This document shows, one piece after another, positions 10,331-20,500 of a stretch of DNA of 64,000 nucleotides. Made by a program: the position numbers and the translations under genes. The notes below the pieces were generated by a model, which was not told the DNA's origin, did not search any database, and saw nothing but the letters and a program-made list of their open reading frames with translations. The DNA comes from Salisapilia sapeloensis (Eukaryota > Oomycota > Peronosporomycetes > Peronosporales > Salisapiliaceae): positions 42,167 through 106,166 of the forward strand of contig JAADVB010000033.1 in NCBI GenBank assembly GCA_023334545.1, in the 5' to 3' direction. Each line of letters starts with the position of its first letter. The stretch's first letter is position 1.

Positions 10331-10403
10331 TGGTCATGCAGGGGCTCGAACCCTGGACCGCAGCGTTATTAGCACTGTGCTCTACCGACTGAGCTACACG
10401 ACC
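10331..10403 (-). tRNA. tRNA-Ile (AAT anticodon)
   Basis: A 73-nt cloverleaf on the minus strand. Acceptor GGTCGTG pairs with CATGACC, discriminator A; the D arm GCTC/GAGC is intact; anticodon stem CAGTG/CGCTG holds loop CTAATAA (anticodon AAT); T arm CAGGG-TTCGAGC-CCCTG. No intron and no encoded CCA. It is followed directly by T7, a strong Pol III terminator. Confidence 0.95.
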
Positions 10404-11298
10404 ATGTTGACCATGAGTACTAAATTACATTATATAAATTAGTTTTTAAGATTTGAAGTTACTTCAATAATCGCCGTGGTACTTGAAGTAGAAAATGTAT
10501 GACGGAATTTGACTAGGCTGGACGAATCAATCAGCTAGCTGTTGAGATAAGACTGGTAGGTAAAGAACGATGAGGATGTCTGGGCAATTTAAACTGATTT
10601 AATGCATTATCTAGTAGTCATGCAGTGTATGCGAGCAATGGCAAGAGTCTGGCATGTTTGTGATAGAAATTTCAGTTTAGTGGTGAAAGCGAATCGAGTT
10701 TTCCATTCAATGATAACGATTTTTAGTCTATAGGGAGATGCTACATCTCCTTTCATGTACCCAAGGTGTCTTTACTATCGGAGCAGGTATCCTACTAAAA
10801 TTGGTGTCGGATCAGACTATCGCGACACGTTATTGAAGCTGAGCAACATAGTTTGAAGTAGCTCTACAGTACACATATCTTAAGGCGATACTATCCAGTG
10901 TAAACATGGCCATTGAACTTTGGGTTTTTGGTCTTCTCTTACAATAAAGTTGTCTCTAGCAAAAACTTAAGGGCGTGTTCGTGTTAGTTGGTATTCGATT
11001 TTAACTGGGCATTAGTTTGTTTTCAAAACCACATCGTGTTCGCGTTGGGTAAAGTTTAATTGTATAAAAAATTTACTAAGTGTTGTTATTTTCTGAGATG
11101 CGTTTATCTTACTTCGTATGCCAGAAACTGGTCGCGATCAGTTTGTTGTAGAAAGTGGTTTTCAACCGGTTTAAATTAAATGTTACCACGAATCGGGCCA
11201 GTTTCAGCTCAAACAAACTCGGCCTTAGTTGTCTATTAGCAACAACTGCATGCACAAATATATGTTTCTATATTTTAAATTATGTAGAAGAAATGTAT
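10404..11298. other. Gene-poor stretch between tRNA-Ile and tRNA-Asn
   Basis: About 895 bp, AT-rich, with no conserved reading frame on either strand. It contains a possible degenerate MITE at about 10971-11224 (listed separately). Nothing else recognised. Confidence 0.5.
10971..11224. repeat. Possible degenerate MITE with imperfect terminal inverted repeats
   Basis: The left end reads GGGCGTGTTCGTGTTAG. The reverse complement of the right end reads GGCCGAGTTTGTTTGAG, matching at roughly three quarters of positions. TTA lies on each side (left TTA one base before the element, right TTA directly after), the kind of 3-bp target duplication made by PIF/Harbinger elements. There is no open reading frame inside. 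Copy number elsewhere in the genome cannot be seen, so this is a weak call. Confidence 0.3.
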
Positions 11299-11371
11299 TC
11301 TCCTATAGCTCAGTTGGTAGAGCGTATGACTGTTAATCATAAGGTCGCTGGTTCAAGCCCAGCTGGGAGAG
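11299..11371 (+). tRNA. tRNA-Asn (GTT anticodon)
   Basis: A 73-nt cloverleaf. Acceptor TCTCCTA/TGGGAGA (one T-G pair), discriminator G; D arm GCTC/GAGC; anticodon stem TATGA/TCATA with loop CTGTTAA (anticodon GTT); T arm GCTGG-TTCAAGC-CCAGC. Followed within five bases by a T5 run that can end Pol III transcription. No intron. Confidence 0.95.
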
Positions 11372-12189
11372 TTACTTTTTCATCTTTTATACTTTGCAAT
11401 TGAATTAGAAATTACTTTTATTTACAGTTGCAGGTGGATTGCACTCTTCTTTTTTACGCTGGCACATTCTGGCTTGTTCTGCCTCTTTGTATCTGTCCAA
11501 GAAATTATTTCAGATTAATATGAGTGAAATGATAAAGATGAAGATATACCGATCAACATTTAGTACGTCATCAGGGACAATTGGACCTTGGTCTATAATC
11601 GCTACAATAAAGTTTGTTATGCAAGTGAATTTATGCTTCAGGCCGCACTACTCGGATGTATTGAAGCCGTCTTTGGGCATTTTATCTGGCGGTAAAGTGC
11701 CCATAAAGAAGCAAAGTCTATAGGGTTCTGCCCATCGAGCATACCACGATCAATACTAATACTCTGGCTATCCCACTATCTTATAGCATATCTTAGGGGC
11801 AGACGGTACTCTACAAACGTGAAAGCTTAAATGCTCATGTATCCATAAGTAGATTTAACCGCGTTTCTTCGATTTAGCATAAAAAACGGAGTGTTTCCTA
11901 ATTTCTAGCCTACAGTGGACGTCAGGGAAAAAAGTCACACCTACTTACTACTGATATATTCTCTGTAGTCTCCTCAGTCATCTAAAATCAGTGACAAAGA
12001 TCACCGGTAGCCTCGCGCTTTTTAAATGAATCAATGGCTTATTTTACATCTATTCACTTAGCAGGTTTTGCTTGAGATTGAAAAACCTACCTTCAGCCCG
12101 CGCAAGCAAGAGTTGTATCATAGACCCGAGTGCCTAGTTTCTCGCTAATTATTACTGCATCCAACCGATGCAAAAAGTAACAAAGAATT
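11372..12189. other. Gene-poor stretch between tRNA-Asn and tRNA-Gly
   Basis: About 820 bp. Short open frames occur but none has a recognisable product or flanking splice logic. Apart from the tRNA-Asn terminator at the left and a T-run for tRNA-Gly (minus strand) at the right, I see nothing in it. Confidence 0.5.
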
Positions 12190-12260
12190 TGCGCCGTCCG
12201 GGAATCGAACCCGGGGCATCTCGATGGCAACGAGATATTTTACCACTAAACCAACGGCGC
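12190..12260 (-). tRNA. tRNA-Gly (GCC anticodon)
   Basis: A 71-nt cloverleaf on the minus strand. Acceptor GCGCCGT/ACGGCGC, discriminator A; anticodon stem TCTCG/CGAGA with loop TTGCCAT (anticodon GCC); T arm CCGGG-TTCGATT-CCCGG. No intron. A short T run lies downstream on that strand. Confidence 0.95.
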
Positions 12261-12348
12261 TTGTTGAAACCCTGATGTACAAATAAATATAGAAAGTAAT
12301 TATAGAAAACACATATAAAGCTGTTTGGACATCAATTTTGTCAACGAA

Positions 12349-13058
12349 ATGGTCAACTCGAACGGCGGTCAGTGGGGCTCTACGAATGAACCACCACCAC
12401 TAATGTATCACGTCGCCAGGTTTCTGGAGGAATCCAGAGAAGATTGTCTGAAGAAATCAGTCGTTGCATCCGTCGTCGGAGCCGGTATGGGTGTCGGCCT
12501 CGGCACTTTTCTTGGCACGTTCGAGGGTGCGCATGGAGAGTTGGTAGGAAAGAATATGCGAGAGCAGGTAGGCTATCTTTGTTGCAATCATATAGTTTAC
12601 ATGAATGATCTGATGACATATAAACGAATCTACAGCTATACAATGGCTTTAGAACCTCCATCATTGCAAGCTTTAAGCGTAGTGTCTACTTTTCCAAGGT
12701 ACGAGCTAGTCTACACGAAGTGTGCGAAATTTTCTTAATTTGACTTAATATGCAGGACTTTGCTGTTGTGGGTTTCATCTTCGCAGGACTTGAATGTGTC
12801 ATTGAGCGTGAGCGTGCATCCCACGACATTTACAATACGATCATTGCTGGCGGTACTGCTGGAGGAGCTATGGGCATCTGGGGCGCTCGCAAAGCTGGAC
12901 GACAGAGTACACTTCCTCACACTTCTTTGAACCTGTACTTACCATCACCAACTCACTCCATTTGTGTCGTAGTGATGCTTCGTCAGTCCGCCAAGGGTGC
13001 GTTAGGATTTGCGGCCATTGGAGTAATTTTCGAGAAGGCGCTAGAGCACTATGCTTAA
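12349..13058 (+). CDS. TIM22: Mitochondrial inner-membrane translocase TIM22, 4 exons
   Basis: Protein of 172 aa. Exons 12349-12567, 12636-12698, 12756-12906, 12973-13058; introns of 68, 57 and 66 nt. Spliced, it gives the Tim17/22/23 fold with four Gly-rich helices: [19 protein letters not shown], then the TIM22-type block [23 protein letters not shown] and [16 protein letters not shown], then [17 protein letters not shown], then [16 protein letters not shown]. The AGxECxIE motif and the loop before it favour TIM22 (carrier-protein insertion) over TIM17 or TIM23. The ATG at 12349 precedes a short polar N-terminus; an in-frame TTG upstream was ignored. The gene is the first after the tRNA block. 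Confidence 0.9.
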
Positions 13059-13148
13059 TAGATTTCAACATAGACTTTGTCAATTGTTTGAGCTGTATTA
13101 GCAATGCACTTCGTTCAAGTTGCCATGCAAATAGACTGTTCGCATGCA

Positions 13149-14914
13149 CTAAGCAATTTCAAATAAAAGTTCATGATTGTATGTTTCGTCAGTCGAAGAC
13201 TCGCCTGCTTGATCTGAGTCTTCTCCATTTTGACGAGTGCATCGAAGCAAAATTACATTTCGTGGCGGAGAAGGAGGAGATACGTCATAAGCAGACACAG
13301 CATTCTTCACGTTGCCTTCTCCTTTTGTCGGTGACTTGGTCCCTGTGCTCTTCAATTTACCCTTATCACCACTAATTGGATGAATAGGCATTTGCATGTC
13401 AGTATGCACGCCAGCTGGAGTGCACTTGACGGCGATGGCATTCATTCCTCCCTATCATTGATCCAATTGTAGCGTTATGATCCATTTTAGTATACAGGAT
13501 ATAGGGACATTCGTACGGCTGAGATGAGGAAAGATACATTTGATGGTTGGCTTTCAAGATCATTCGCTTGGGTATCGTCGTTTCCGGTCGGCTTTATGAT
13601 ACCTTTCGTAACGACAGTAATTTTGCCGGATTTGTCCACAAACTCGACGATCATCGGATCTGTTGTCAGATTTTGGACAAACATGTTGGCTGTCATGCTC
13701 GGGTCAATTGCCTGGATTATAAATTTGTTTACTACGTGTGTATATGCAGTGTAGCAAGTGTGAACGAAAGACAAACCGTTGGAGATGGCTTGAATGTAAG
13801 GCAACTAGGAGTTATAGCAATAGGAGATGGCGTAGTTTCTTCTCCGATGCCTTTACCGTTTGCGTCAGCAGTGCCTTCGTCTAACTCTATATTTGCCTCT
13901 TCTTCATCATTCTCCTCAACGTATTCACCACTGTCCAAAATGTTCATGCGATTGCTTCGTTTGCGAGTTGGAGACATTGCAGTCATGTCTTCTGTGCTTA
14001 GTGGATACTTGCGATCAAATGCTGATGGCAAGGATCCATGACTCCTTTTATAAGCTGACAAGTCTAGTGATTCTTTCGCAAAACCATCAATGTGCTGTAC
14101 AACTTGCGTCCAAGCAGCACCTTCTATTGGTATATTGAGGATCTGTTTCCATGAAACATGATAAGCTGTAGACTTTAGTTCCTTCAAATAAGCTACTTAC
14201 CCTCCAGTCCACTCTCTCTGTCGAATGGATATCGTGGCTAAGTGGAAACCCAACGTAGAGTTTGCTCAATGAGTGACAGACACGCTGGTATTCGCGCTGG
14301 TAGTCCTGTACAAGCTCGCTTAAAGAGCTGTATTTAAGCTCTTTGTACATGAGCGTATCAACTCTACTAAGACCGAGAGCACCCCACACATTCTGCTTGT
14401 GGCGAACAGCCAAGACGATATGTCGATGTTCCGTCCCTCCAGCAACGGATTTAAAGCTAAGAGGAAAGCGTTCAAGGTCCTCAAAACTCGCGGTCAAATA
14501 CGCTCCTAGAAACAAAGCTTCAAGACATTGTATCGGCAACCCATCGTTCATAATCTCCTTCGCAGTGTCGACAATGCTCTTGAAACTACGATTTTTACCT
14601 ACATCAAAATACAAAGTACCAGTGTAGTTGTACCTACCAGTATAAGTTGCATAAGTGTCAAGTAAGATAAACAAGCGATAGAAGATTACTCTAATGAGCT
14701 AATAACATTCTGGATCTGATTCAATCTGGTCTTCATCGATACTTTAGAAGTGAACGAAGGCATCTTGGGTTTCGGAGGCTACAATTATCAACAGACGTAA
14801 CGCAACACAGAGCAAAAATGTATGGAAACTTGGGCACTCTACCTCAGACAAACTAGTCATGGCGCGTACTTGTTCCCAAGCATCCTCAATCTCTTGACGC
14901 GTAACACTAGCCAT
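13149..14914 (-). CDS. VASH: Vasohibin-type tubulin tyrosine carboxypeptidase, 6 exons
   Basis: Protein of 485 aa. Exons 14843-14914, 14690-14778, 14201-14633, 13777-14142, 13517-13711, 13149-13451; introns of 56-66 nt, frame checked. Residues about 25-200 match vasohibin: YNYTGTLYFDVGKNRSF, then IQCLEALFLGAYL, LERFPLSFKSV, HRHIVLAV, ALGLSR and PLSHDIHSTERVDW. The catalytic residues are in place as Cys90, His125 and Ser143; the Cys-to-His distance (35) equals that in human VASH1. The enzyme removes the C-terminal Tyr of alpha-tubulin. Human enzymes need the small partner SVBP, which I do not see here. The last 285 residues are an acidic and Ser/Pro-rich extension without known domains. The splice points in the extension are less certain than those in the catalytic part. 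Confidence 0.85.
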
Positions 14915-15036
14915 TTCAATTGCTCAATGCAAGCGTCCGAAATCAAGAATAGAAAACACGAATGGACAAATCATGAAAACTTTCTTTGCACAAGTTATAT
15001 ATAACCTCTGCACGTGGGAAACGCCCATCAACGCCA

Positions 15037-17294
15037 TCAGCCTGTCATGGTAAAGTTGATCGCGCCCTGCCTCTTGAGACGTGCAAGCACCGGGTTCTCT
15101 TCCTGGTCCTCCATCGGCTGCTGCGTCAGTTGAGCACGTAGTCCCAGTCGTCTCTCATATGTGCTTCTCGATGCATCCTCCTCCTCTTCCTCCTGATGAC
15201 TTACAAACGAGTTGGACGTACGAGATCGAGGACGAGAGGAACTTGACACTGGTTGCTCGTCCTCACTCTCGGTCCAGTCGCTTTTGAAGGAAGAACAGTT
15301 CTGTGATCGAGTGCGATTACGACTCGACCAGTCGGCGCTACTCGCAGACGCCTGTCGGTCGAGAGAGAACGTCCGGTCTTGAAGTGCCGGATCGTCACCA
15401 TGGTACTCAATCCCAGTGCTTCTTTGCTCCTCTGCTTTCGCTGTCTGTTCCTCAACGATCGGTTCTCCAAACAAGTTAAAGGACGAGCGATGTCGTAACT
15501 TGCGTCGTGGATCTTGCAATCCACCCATCGATGCTCGACGTCCTGCCTCTGTATCCTTCTCCACACCGTTCGTGTCCTCGAACATGGAGCTACGCATAGT
15601 GTTTTGTGGTATATCTGGAGCAGAGATATGATCGGATTGAGGACGTAGACGAGTGTTATCTTGCGGTACATTCGTCTGTCGTTGCTTTGGGAGGACACTT
15701 TCTGAAAACTGTTTCGAACGACGGCGTTGACGACGTTTGACTCGACGTACGATGACGCTTCGAGCTTCCAATAGTTCCTCTCGTTTGTTCTCGATCGGGA
15801 GTAGTCTAGCCATGGACGGGATCAAGTAGCAGCATTCGATCGCGCCTACACACCCTTGTAAGAAGGCACAGTACTCTGTCGCGTTGATTTTTCCACGACC
15901 AAAGTCTTTCGTCAAGTCTTGGAATTCACGCACACGATCCTCGTCATCGGAGACGAGTTCACGTACTTTGGAGACGATCATCTTATGCAGTTTCTTTGCA
16001 TCTTTCGAGTTTTCTATTGGATCGATATGTACGTCTTCCTCCAACTCCATGGCTTGGGAGATCGTCGTTCGACGGTCGGACGGTGCTATTGGGAACACTT
16101 CATCCGATTGGGAACTTCCGGAACGATCTTGCGGATCGATGGAATGGTCTGATGGTGGTGTATCGATCAACTCAGTCTCATTACTCTTCGGATCACTCGA
16201 CACGATCGGATCAATGTCCTCGTCTGTCGATACATCCGTCACATCTTTATTTTCTCCAGATATGGTAAAGAAAAAGTCAAAATCTAGTAGATGTCGGACT
16301 TTGGAGACGAGCGACGTGTCGGATGACAAGTCTGGGATGGCAAAGATGTGTTCCATGTACTTGGCCACTTCTCGTTCGACTTCATCTCGTTTCACTTTTT
16401 TCCGGAAAAGTCCTTTGCGGTCTTTCGGAAATGGAATACGTTTCATCGTTGCAGCTGGAAGGAGAGACCGGATCGATCTGTGTAATGGATGAATAGACGT
16501 TGGTTATAGACAAAGAGCTAGATGTACGTACTCATCAAACGCTTGTAATTGCGCTATTGTCTTCCACACTTTCCAACGAATACTAGGCTTATCTAGAGCT
16601 CGATTCGGAAGAACCAAGTGACAGGATACTTCCAATTCCTACAGAAAGAATTAGCTACGTCGTGGTCATGTTTGCTGGTGGTACAATGGCGGTACAATTT
16701 CTTCCGTGGCTTCCTCCTCAAGGCTCGAGGTCACCATGGCCGTGAATTTCGAATTGGCCATCTCCTCCGATGGAATGGATGTGCGTTCAAAGTCTGTAAT
16801 GGCAGCATAGATAGCGTAGAACCAGGCATCCAGTGTACTCTGGTCTCGGTCTTGCAATTTAAATTTCTACTTAAACATTCAGCACGCGTTTCGTTCATCT
16901 CTCCCTGTAGTACATCAACAGTATACAAGTCATACCTTTTCTCGGCCTGTATGCCCTGCTTCATGAATGATAAAACCATCCGGAACTTGTTCCAATCGAG
17001 CTGACCTCAAGTCCGCTCGTCCGACCACTTGCTCCATCTCCTGGTCTTCCTACAATTCCCCACTAAACTCCGCTGCAATTCACTACATCAAGACTCGTAT
17101 ATCACCTGCGCCGAATACAATAATTCTTGTTGCTGTGGATGTAATCTCGCATGCACTTTTCTCGCTACAGACAGCTTATCCTTTCGAGAAGACGACCTAG
17201 TCATGGCATCTCCACCTGCCGGAGGCCTCGACAAGAGCATCAGTCCTTCCATTTGCTTCACCTTGCGTCCCTTACGCTTATTCGCTTCCCCCAT
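15037..17294 (-). CDS. PH-PX domain protein with ZNF598-like helical segment, 5 exons
   Basis: Protein of 673 aa. Exons 17106-17294, 16936-17049, 16696-16866, 16532-16638, 15037-16477; introns 54-69 nt. Residues about 12-125 form a PH domain (MEGLMLLSRPP at its start, FKLQDRDQSTLDAWFYAIYA as the C-terminal helix with the conserved Trp). Residues about 160-290 resemble a PX domain (IRWKVWKTIAQLQAFDESIR, IPFPKDRKGLFRK, then the helix VEREVAKYMEHIFAIPDL). Both bind membrane phosphoinositides. Around 370-430, DRVREFQDLTKDFGRGKINA and LLPIENKREELL resemble the C-terminal helical module of ZNF598/Hel2, though there is no RING or zinc finger. The tail is Ser/Arg-rich and ends NPVLARLKRQGAINF. There is no phospholipase D motif. 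The PH call is firm, the PX call fair, the ZNF598 likeness tentative. Confidence 0.75.
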
Positions 17295-17576
17295 CCGTCC
17301 TGACACTTGAATTACTTCTAATTCCTGCCTATCTCGTCGTTTCTATCGATTGACGTCGAGAGTACTATAGCAGAGATGTTATACGAGACGCTAGCAATCC
17401 CACGACATCTCGAGCGAACTTTAGGCATTTGGCATTCGGTGCGTACGCTCCTTAGACCGATCGTTCCGACGTCGAGTGTACGTACGACGAAGAGACAGGT
17501 CTAACAGATAGACAGATATCTACGTACTTCGTTTCATCTAGTAGCAAGACATTTTACAAGCTCGGGCAGCAAACGG

Positions 17577-20500
17577 ATGAGTGATTCGGATTCGAGGACG
17601 CTACCGATGCTATCATCACCCAAGACTTCTCAGGAGATGGAGGAGAGCTCGGCGTCGCATATGGAACAGCCAGAGTCACCGGCGTTGATTGAGCATGCTT
17701 CTCAGCTCCAGGAGCAGGAGGAACAGGGACCTGTGAGCCTGCAGCGCACGACTTCGGAAGCGTATAGCGATGACTCGAACGTCCCTCCTTTATCCACGAC
17801 TGCTTCCATCGTATCCATTTCGCCTTCTGCCGGCGTGGAAATCGATGGACTCGGGGTTAAAGGGTACTTGAGTATGCGTGACGAAGGTGTGACGTATCAT
17901 CGGATGAAGCGATCGTACTGCCGTTGCGTCGGTGTTAATTTCTTCCGTTTCTCTTCTTCTAGCAATGCCAATAACCTCATCGATGCGTCTTTCGGCTCTG
18001 AAATCACAAAAGTCGAAGAGTGGGACGGACGAGGATTGCTCCATACGTATCGAAATTCATTCAAACTTTCTTTTCGGCATGGATTAGCTTTTAATGTCGA
18101 CGCTGAGAGCGAAGATGATAAGCACAAGTGGATCGAGTACATCCGTAGTGCTTTACAAGGATCCACAAGTGCTTCGGCGATTTGGGAGAACCCGAATAAA
18201 CGAGAGAGAAGTAATAGCGCATCGAATGTCGACGCATATCCCTTGTCTGCAGGTGGACTTGAATTCATGGGCGGGCGAAAGAAGTCTAGACCAAAGTTCC
18301 AGGATAAACCAGTGTGCGTCCATCCTGGATGCAACGCTCGGTTCGACTCGACAGGTCGAAGGCAGCACCACTGCCGAAACTGCGGTGGCACTTGCTGCTC
18401 CAGTCACAGCAGTCGATTCGCCGTACTGCGTCACTTCTTTTTCAACGAACCCGTTCGTCTTTGTGTTTCGTGTTCTCGCGTCCAGCGATTCGCGCTCTGG
18501 TTTTCCATGCTCGTCCAACGACTAGCAATCATCCAACGCACAAGAGGCGTTCTACGACCTCCTATGGAGGTAGGAGAAGAAGATGAGTTGGAAAAGCTCG
18601 AAGAACTACTTCATGAAGCTTCCTTTGGTGTCACAGACATGATACAATTGCTACACATGCATCGCTTTGGCTACGACAGTACCTATGCACGTCTCGTCCA
18701 CAAGCTCATGTCGTCCGCAGAGGACAATATGGCTGACTTTGAGTTCTTCCTACCGCAGCTCTTCCACCTATGGCTCACCATGGACTGGATTAGCAACAAC
18801 GTCAAGGCTGCGCTGCTCTTCCGTGCCGTCTGCTTCGCCGCTAGCCTTCACATTCGTCTAGCAAGTAACATCTACTGGCTCGCACGTGCTGCGGTGGACG
18901 ACAGTTGCGGATGGGGCTTTGGTCAGTCTGAGCTCTACGTCCCTTCATACCTGTACAATAAGTTTTCTATGTGCAAACTCCTGATGTTGAATCTCGAGAT
19001 GCAGTTAGCAGGCGATACGTGGAGTTTCAAGCAAGATCAGGATCTACCTGCTCCATCACATCATCATCAGATGCTATCCGATCTTTTCGATCGATTGCAG
19101 ACGCTGTTAAAAGAGATGAAACAAACTAGTAAAAGCTTTCCGTTCGGTCCGATCTGTGAAGCAGTGACGATCTCTTGTATCCCGGCAGAGTTCCTTGATC
19201 TATCCGCAGGTACTGAGCAACGACTGCAGCCTACGCAGGACAATCGTCGTGTCTTTTACTCGCACATTGGCTTTGTCCAACAGTTGTGTGAAATGACGGA
19301 ACGACTGCGCTTTATCGAAGTGACAGGGAGGAAGGCAGCGTTAAAGCAAGAGCTGCTGCAGATGAGTCCACCAGTAGATGCTTTTAATCCTCTCGGTTCA
19401 TGTCTTGATCCGATGGAAAGCTTCTTATCGATTGCCAAGTCGGAAGGAACGGTCTTTACTACTCGTGCAAGAGCACCGACGTTGCTCATGTTCGAAGTCC
19501 ATGCACAGGACGCATTGTCGAATGAAAGCAAGTGGCTACAGGTCGTGTCTCCTCCTGAAGAAGCAGTCGAAACGTTGCCTGAGGACGCAGAGTATGGTGC
19601 AACGACTGTGCTGGATGATACACGCTCTTCGTCTTCTTCAAATGACGTCATGGCGTCTTCCACAGCCATCGAGATGGCGGCCAAAAGTGACATTGCGCAA
19701 GCCTTGTCCATGAGCAACCTAACAGACGCTGGTGGCGACCAGAGTCATGCTATGGACACATCGGGAGACTGGGGAGGAGACGATGAAGATAAGGATCCTG
19801 CTAGCACAACCAACGACAACGATCGTGACGGTCCTGCCCCCGTAAGTGTCACGATCGTATCTCCGACTCGAGGCAACAAGTCTCGACGTCGAGATCGGTC
19901 AGGATCGCTCATGAACTCGGCGACAGACTCGCTCGAGTCCATGTTAGCTGGATGGAAGGCTGCGTCCTATAAGAATCGACGCAAACGATCGGCAAGTGAA
20001 GGCTCTGAAGCTCCGAATGATGCAGACAACCTAGCTGCTGGCGTCAAGTTTAATGAAGTAGAAAAGTTCCGACAAGATCAGTTCGTGTCGATGGCACAGA
20101 ATCTTGAACGGAGCTTGATGGAAAGCAATCCGGAGAGTCGAGGCGTTTTCTCTGGGAAAGAAGCCGTCTCGTGGATGCGACGAAATGAACTTGTGTTGGA
20201 TCGAGAGCATGCAGTGTGGCTCGGTGGTGAGCTGCTTGCGAGTGGTGCGTTGGAAATCGTTACTGCTAATCATGAAGGCTTTGAGCCCAGTAGCGACGTC
20301 ATGTATCGCGTCGCGACGGAGTTCTCTCGACTCGAGTGTCAAGAGAATGCTCATGGACAGATGTCCAAGTCGTTTAAGAACTCTCGTCCGTTCTCGATGG
20401 ACATGGAGCATCGACAGACGTCTCTGTCTGCTACCTTTTCATCGAACAGACTTTTGAGTCCACATGTACAGCATGAAAAGACAGGAATGGATAAGAGTCA

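Noticed and set aside
10404-12189. Small protein genes between the tRNAs (for example 11155-11403 and 11439-11723)
   Set aside because: One runs through the tRNA-Asn itself and the other is AT-driven, with no conserved features or splice logic.
14087-14200. Reading straight through the third vasohibin intron
   Set aside because: Read-through gives a Cys-rich non-conserved tail, while a 58-nt GTAAGT...CAG intron restores the downstream frame.
15037-17294. PX-PH phospholipase D (a known oomycete class)
   Set aside because: The domain order is PH then PX and there is no HxKxxxxD motif anywhere in the protein.
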